Of a stretch of DNA of 10,280 bases, positions 7,469-10,280 are shown one piece after another. Made by a program: the position numbers and the translations under genes. Under the pieces are notes generated by a model. That model made no database searches. It was given only the letters and a program-made list of their open reading frames with translations, and was not told the origin of the DNA. Location of the stretch: contig DRQL01000347.1 in the NCBI GenBank assembly GCA_011371465.1, positions 1-10,280 of the forward strand, written 5' to 3'. Source of the stretch: Gammaproteobacteria bacterium. GTDB lineage: Bacteria > Pseudomonadota > Gammaproteobacteria > DSM-19610. How positions within the stretch are numbered: position 1 is the stretch's first letter; every line of letters starts with the position of its first letter.

Positions 7469-8059
7469 TCAGTCCTGCCCGAGGTCGCGTACCAGCGACG
7501 CGCGGATATTGTCGGGCAGCGGTTCCAGCTGGCGGGTGTAGTTGCGGTGACTGATCCCGACGCCCAGCGCCGCACCGGTCCGGGCCGCCGCCACCATGTC
7601 AGGCGTCAACTCAAAGCGCATGAAATGCACCGAGGAGGTCTTTTCGTCGTTTTCGCGCTCCATATCCTCGTCTGAAATCGCGAAGACCGGTTCGAAGCCG
7701 TCCACCCGCACCCAGGTATCGTCCTCAATGCCTTTCAGCTCGACCAGCCGGCGGCGGCGCTCTTCTTCATCCGGGATTTCGATCATGAAGGTGGCCTTCA
7801 GGTTGTTACCGTCAGGGATCAGCGGGTTGTAGGCATCCAGTTCTTCCTGGATACCGTCCGGCTCGAAGATACGCTCGGCGCGCAGCATCTCCTGGACCTG
7901 GTAGTGCATGGTCAGGCGGTCTTCAAAATACAGGGCCACGATATCGCCGAGCGGAACGCGCCGGTTCTTTTTATGCGCCATGACCTGGGCACGGAATTCA
8001 GGCCGGGCCTCGGCATACTGCTCCAGGCTGAAGAGATCGGAACGCGACAGTTTCTCCAT
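7469..8059 (-). CDS. DUF3501 family protein
   Basis: This 196-residue protein of unknown function matches the DUF3501 family: MEKLSRSDLFSLEQYAEARP at the start, VMAHKKNRRVPLGD, FEDRLTMHYQVQEMLRAERI, IQEELDAYNPLIPDG at about 67-81, and EKTSSVHFMRFELTPDM near 137-153. It has no cysteine, signal peptide or membrane segment, so it is probably soluble and not itself an Fe-S protein. Family members are, as I recall, often next to rubrerythrin and Fe-S oxidoreductase genes, as here; this points to a shared redox or stress role (inference). The ATG at 8059, 17 bp after the upstream stop, gives the usual family N-terminus with AGGA close by. A TTG at 8080 would overlap the upstream stop as TTGA and add seven residues. 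Either way, translation is probably coupled to the Fe-S gene. Confidence 0.88.
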   Translation of the reverse strand: MEKLSRSDLFSLEQYAEARPEFRAQVMAHKKNRRVPLGDIVALYFEDRLTMHYQVQEMLRAERIFEPDGIQEELDAYNPLIPDGNNLKATFMIEIPDEEERRRRLVELKGIEDDTWVRVDGFEPVFAISDEDMERENDEKTSSVHFMRFELTPDMVAAARTGAALGVGISHRNYTRQLEPLPDNIRASLVRDLGQD

Positions 8060-8076
8060 ATTCCTGATACTCCGTT

Positions 8077-9411
8077 TCAAAGTCCGTAGGCCATGCGCAA
8101 CAGCCTGAGGGGATGCTCTGGCTGCCGGTCGCCGTTCAGCCCGTTGGCAATCTGGTGCCCGGCCATGGGGCAGTCACTGCAGTAGTGATCCGCGGCAGCC
8201 TTCTGCACCCGCTTGATAACCGGCTGGCAGATTTTCATGGAGGCTTCGTGAAATTCCTTCTTCACCGCGTAGGTGCCGTCATGTCCGGAACAGCGTTCGA
8301 TCGCGTCCACGCGGGTATCCGGCACCAGCTGCAGCACATCCCGGGTCTTCATGCCGATATTCTGCACCCGCAGGTGGCAGGCTACGTGGTAACTGATACT
8401 GCCCAGGCTGTTTTTAAAATCGGTTTTCAGCTGTTCGTGCCGGTGACGGATGGCGAGATATTCAAACGGGTCGTAGATGGCATCCCGCACTTTGGCCACG
8501 TCCGCGTCATCCGGGAACATCAGGGGCAACTCCTGCTTGAACATCAGCACACAGGACGGCACCGGCGCGACAATGTCCCAGCCCTGGTCCACCAGGGCAG
8601 CGAGACGCGGGATATTGTATTCCTTTGCCCTGGCCACGGCCTCCAGGTCGCCCAGTTCCAGTTTGGGCATACCGCAGCAGCGTTCGCTGCCCACCAGGCG
8701 CACCGGGATCTCGTTGTGTTCAAAGATGGCGATCAGGTCTTCGCCCAGTTGCGGCTCGTTGTAATTTCCGTAACAGGTCGTGAACAGGGCCACCCTGCCC
8801 CGGGTCGGCCCGGCCTGCGGACCCGCCGCGGCATTTTCATTACGCCCGCTTTCCATGCGGCGACGCAGGGTGCGGCTGTGGTACTCGGGCAGGTGCGCAT
8901 CGGGGTGCACCTCAAACAATTCTTCCACGACACGCCGGCCAACACGCGACTGGTTCACCTGGTTGATGACCGCTGACACCACCGGTATGCCGGCCAGCGT
9001 GCCGACCAGGTCGGTTGAACTCAGCAGCCGGTCACGCGCCCGCGTATTCCCCTCGCGGTGCCTGACCGCCTTGGCACGTAACATGAGATGGGGAAAGTCC
9101 ACGTTCCATTCGTGCGGCGGAACGTACGGACACTTGGTCATGTAACACATGTCGCACAGGTAACAGTGGTCCACTACCTGCCAGTACACGCGCCGGTCGA
9201 CACCATCCAGTTCCATGCTGGGCGACTCGTCGATGGCATCGAACAGGGTCGGAAAGGCGTTACACAGGTTGAAACAGCGGCGACAGCCGTGGCAGATATC
9301 GAATACCCGCTCCAGTTCGCCGGTCAGGGCATCGATATCGTAGAAATCCGGATTTTTCCAGTCCAGTGGATGACGCGTAGGTGCTTCCAGACTGCCTTCA
9401 CGAACGGGCAT
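8077..9411 (-). CDS. GlpC/HdrD-like iron-sulfur oxidoreductase with two CCG-type domains
   Basis: This 444-residue protein resembles the heterodisulfide reductase-related and GlpC-type electron-transfer subunits. The N-terminal ferredoxin-like part has C40-x2-C43-x2-C46-x3-C50 and a second motif, C83-x2-C86-x2-C89-x4-C94-P, with one residue more than the classical x3 spacing. Both could hold [4Fe-4S] clusters. Two CCG-type domains follow: the first with Cys213, CCG at 245-247 and Cys287; the second with Cys345, CSG at 374-376 and C411-x2-C414. Neither keeps the full Cys set of canonical CCG domains. There is no membrane helix, so a cytoplasmic or peripheral position is likely. GGGAG 6 nt upstream supports the ATG at 9411. 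By context it may pass electrons to the rubrerythrin encoded upstream; donor and acceptor are not shown by sequence. Confidence 0.9.
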   Translation of the reverse strand: MPVREGSLEAPTRHPLDWKNPDFYDIDALTGELERVFDICHGCRRCFNLCNAFPTLFDAIDESPSMELDGVDRRVYWQVVDHCYLCDMCYMTKCPYVPPHEWNVDFPHLMLRAKAVRHREGNTRARDRLLSSTDLVGTLAGIPVVSAVINQVNQSRVGRRVVEELFEVHPDAHLPEYHSRTLRRRMESGRNENAAAGPQAGPTRGRVALFTTCYGNYNEPQLGEDLIAIFEHNEIPVRLVGSERCCGMPKLELGDLEAVARAKEYNIPRLAALVDQGWDIVAPVPSCVLMFKQELPLMFPDDADVAKVRDAIYDPFEYLAIRHRHEQLKTDFKNSLGSISYHVACHLRVQNIGMKTRDVLQLVPDTRVDAIERCSGHDGTYAVKKEFHEASMKICQPVIKRVQKAAADHYCSDCPMAGHQIANGLNGDRQPEHPLRLLRMAYGL

Positions 9412-9469
9412 TGGCTACTCCCTGCTGGTATCGCTTTTCACACCATGCGGGTGAAGCGCGAAGGTACAT

Positions 9470-9561
9470 AAAAACTGCCCGCCGGAGCGGCCTCCCGGCC
9501 GCGAAAGGTCGGCATTTCGCCAGACCGGTTCGCGGCCGGGAGGCCGCTCCTGCAGGTTTTT
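9470..9561. repeat. REPIN (two inverted REP sequences)
   Basis: Two perfect 22-bp inverted copies (9484-9505 and 9529-9550) flank a 23-bp loop. Each copy begins GGAGCGGCC and is itself a hairpin: GCGGCC, loop TCCC, GGCCGC. This is the layout of REP palindromes paired head to head, as mobilised by RAYT-type transposases in gammaproteobacteria. The outer ends continue the symmetry with one bulge (AAAAACTGC at 9470-9478, GCAGGTTTTT at 9552-9561), so both strands carry a GC-rich hairpin followed by a T-run. The element could therefore also stop transcription in both directions. No RAYT gene is present in the window. Confidence 0.8.
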
Positions 9562-9576
9562 ACGCAAACGAAGGCC

Positions 9577-9740
9577 AGGAGTCTGTCGGGTTTAGGAACA
9601 ATCTACTGCGCTGGTGGGAGAGCGGCCCAAATTCCCGCAATTTTTCGTTGCGTAGAACTACTATGCGCCTCAAAATTGCGAAAATCTGGACTCGCTCTCC
9701 CACCATGCTCGCTACGATTGCCTAAACCCGACAGACTCCT
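9577..9740. mobile_element. MITE-like 164-bp imperfect palindrome with 20-bp perfect terminal repeats
   Basis: The ends are perfect inverted repeats: AGGAGTCTGTCGGGTTTAGG (9577-9596) and its complement at 9721-9740. The symmetry continues inward with mismatches: TGGTGGGAGAGCG (9612-9624) against CGCTCTCCCACCA (9692-9704), then CGCAATTTT (9637-9645) against AAAATTGCG (9672-9680), down to a loop at about 9656-9660. It has no coding capacity, and no clear target duplication is seen. This is how a non-autonomous element derived from an insertion sequence looks; the parent family is not identified. Its right end supplies two bases of the rubrerythrin stop codon. It could also fold as a long hairpin and act as a transcription end or mRNA stabiliser. 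Confidence 0.7.
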
Positions 9741-10158
9741 AGTCGTCCAGGTTGTCCAGCGCCTTCTGGAAGCGGTTGGCGTGGGAGCGCTCGGCCTTGG
9801 CCAGGGTCTCGAACCAGTCGGCGATTTCGTCGAAATCCTCTTCGCGGGCGGCCTTGGCCATACCCGGGTACATGTCGGTGTACTCGTGGGTTTCGCCGGC
9901 AATCGCCGCCTTCAGGTTGTCGGCTGTGGCGCCGATCGGCAGCCCGGTTGCGGGATCGCCGACGACTTCCAGGTATTCCAGGTGACCGTGGGCATGACCG
10001 GTTTCACCTTCTGCGGTAGAGCGGAATACGGCCGCCACATCGTTGTACCCTTCCACGTCGGCTTTGGCCGCGAAGTACAGGTAGCGTCGATTGGCCTGGG
10101 ACTCACCGGCAAATGCGGCTTTCAGGTTGTCTTCGGTTTTACTTCCTTTCAGGTCCAT
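9739..10158 (-). CDS. rubrerythrin family diiron protein lacking the rubredoxin domain
   Basis: Rubrerythrins are ferritin-like diiron proteins that reduce hydrogen peroxide in the cytoplasm. The 139-residue protein has only the four-helix part and lacks the C-terminal rubredoxin domain of classical rubrerythrin, so it needs an external electron donor. Likely iron ligands, by alignment to the family, are Glu19, Glu52 and His55 (ExxH), Glu89, Glu92, and Glu123 with His126 (ExxH). The two halves are visibly similar: EDNLKAAFAGES at 9-20 and ADNLKAAIAGET at 79-90. The ATG at 10158 has AGGAGGT 8 nt upstream. It is the first gene after a good promoter with an operator-like palindrome. The TAG stop lies at the boundary of the palindromic element downstream, so the original end may differ slightly. 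Confidence 0.93.
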   Translation of the reverse strand: MDLKGSKTEDNLKAAFAGESQANRRYLYFAAKADVEGYNDVAAVFRSTAEGETGHAHGHLEYLEVVGDPATGLPIGATADNLKAAIAGETHEYTDMYPGMAKAAREEDFDEIADWFETLAKAERSHANRFQKALDNLDD

Positions 10159-10166
10159 ACTCTATA

Positions 10167-10173
10167 ACCTCCT
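10167..10173 (-). promoter_or_regulatory. Shine-Dalgarno site of the rubrerythrin gene
   Basis: AGGAGGT on the minus strand lies 8 nt from the ATG at 10158. It is a strong, well-placed ribosome binding site that fixes the start. Confidence 0.8.
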
Positions 10174-10203
10174 AACATGGGTGAGAAACGGCAGCTGCCA
10201 TGA

Positions 10204-10220
10204 TTTAGACTTAGTCTAAA
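10204..10220. promoter_or_regulatory. 17-bp perfect palindrome, probable operator
   Basis: TTTAGACTTAGTCTAAA is a perfect palindrome with 8-bp arms around one central base. On the minus strand it begins 10 bp after the -10 hexamer, so it covers the first transcribed bases, a typical repressor position. The TTTAGA/TCTAAA arms resemble the iron control element bound by the Fur-family regulator Irr, and the 7-1-7 layout (TTAGACT-T-AGTCTAA) also resembles Fur/PerR boxes. It does not fit the IscR site, in which GACT and AGTC are five bases apart. The regulator is inferred, not seen. Confidence 0.6.
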
Positions 10221-10230
10221 CAGGGTCGGA

Positions 10231-10259
10231 AATCTAGCTCAGTGCCGGCAGGCTGTCAA
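10231..10259 (-). promoter_or_regulatory. sigma70-type promoter of the rubrerythrin gene
   Basis: The minus strand has a perfect TTGACA (10254-10259), a 17-bp spacer, and TAGATT (10231-10236), which matches the -10 consensus at four of six positions. The start of transcription would fall near 10224, about 65 nt upstream of the rubrerythrin ATG and directly before the 17-bp palindrome. The perfect -35 and ideal spacing make this the best housekeeping promoter in the window. Confidence 0.75.
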
Positions 10260-10280
10260 TCACTATCCGCGGGCTGGCGG

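Noticed and set aside
9470..9740. CRISPR array or toxin-antitoxin locus in the non-coding gap
   Set aside because: The repeats are inverted, not regularly spaced direct repeats, and the region has no plausible coding frame.

Overview
The window reads as chromosomal DNA of a GC-rich gammaproteobacterium. ParC and ParE match the E. coli proteins closely over their visible length, and a CNP1-like exported protein and a PilZ protein sit beside them. A chemolithotrophic or sulfur-oxidising lineage is possible but is only a guess. Every credible gene lies on the minus strand, so transcription runs from right to left. The long plus-strand reading frames are antisense shadows of these genes.

Right to left in transcription order: (1) 10280-7469, a putative redox-stress locus. 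A promoter (TTGACA, 17-bp spacer, TAGATT) is followed by a perfect 17-bp palindrome (TTTAGACTTAGTCTAAA). After these come a rubredoxin-less rubrerythrin, a GlpC/HdrD-like protein with two [4Fe-4S] motifs and two CCG-type domains, and a DUF3501 protein. The rubrerythrin and the Fe-S protein are separated by 327 bp that is mostly two palindromic elements: a 164-bp MITE-like inverted repeat whose end forms part of the rubrerythrin stop codon, and a 92-bp REPIN (two inverted REP sequences). (2) 7420-6849, a small heat-shock protein (Hsp20) with a sigma32-type promoter, a leader hairpin, a strong Shine-Dalgarno sequence and a Rho-independent terminator. (3) 6799-1, a secreted CNP1-like protein, then parE, then an 844-residue protein with two PilZ domains, then parC, which runs off the left edge.

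parE and parC encode the two subunits of topoisomerase IV, which decatenates daughter chromosomes. The gene between them is an internally duplicated protein with two apparently intact c-di-GMP-binding PilZ motifs. Its two halves align at a nearly constant 350-residue offset, so each half is a PilZ domain plus a long C-terminal module of unknown function.

The strongest candidate for a poorly described system is the rubrerythrin / Fe-S oxidoreductase / DUF3501 set. A rubrerythrin without its own rubredoxin domain needs an outside electron donor, and the adjacent Fe-S protein is a natural candidate. The operator-like palindrome just downstream of the -10 element suggests repression by a metal- or peroxide-sensing regulator. 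Family assignments come from recognisable motifs; the functional links are inference.
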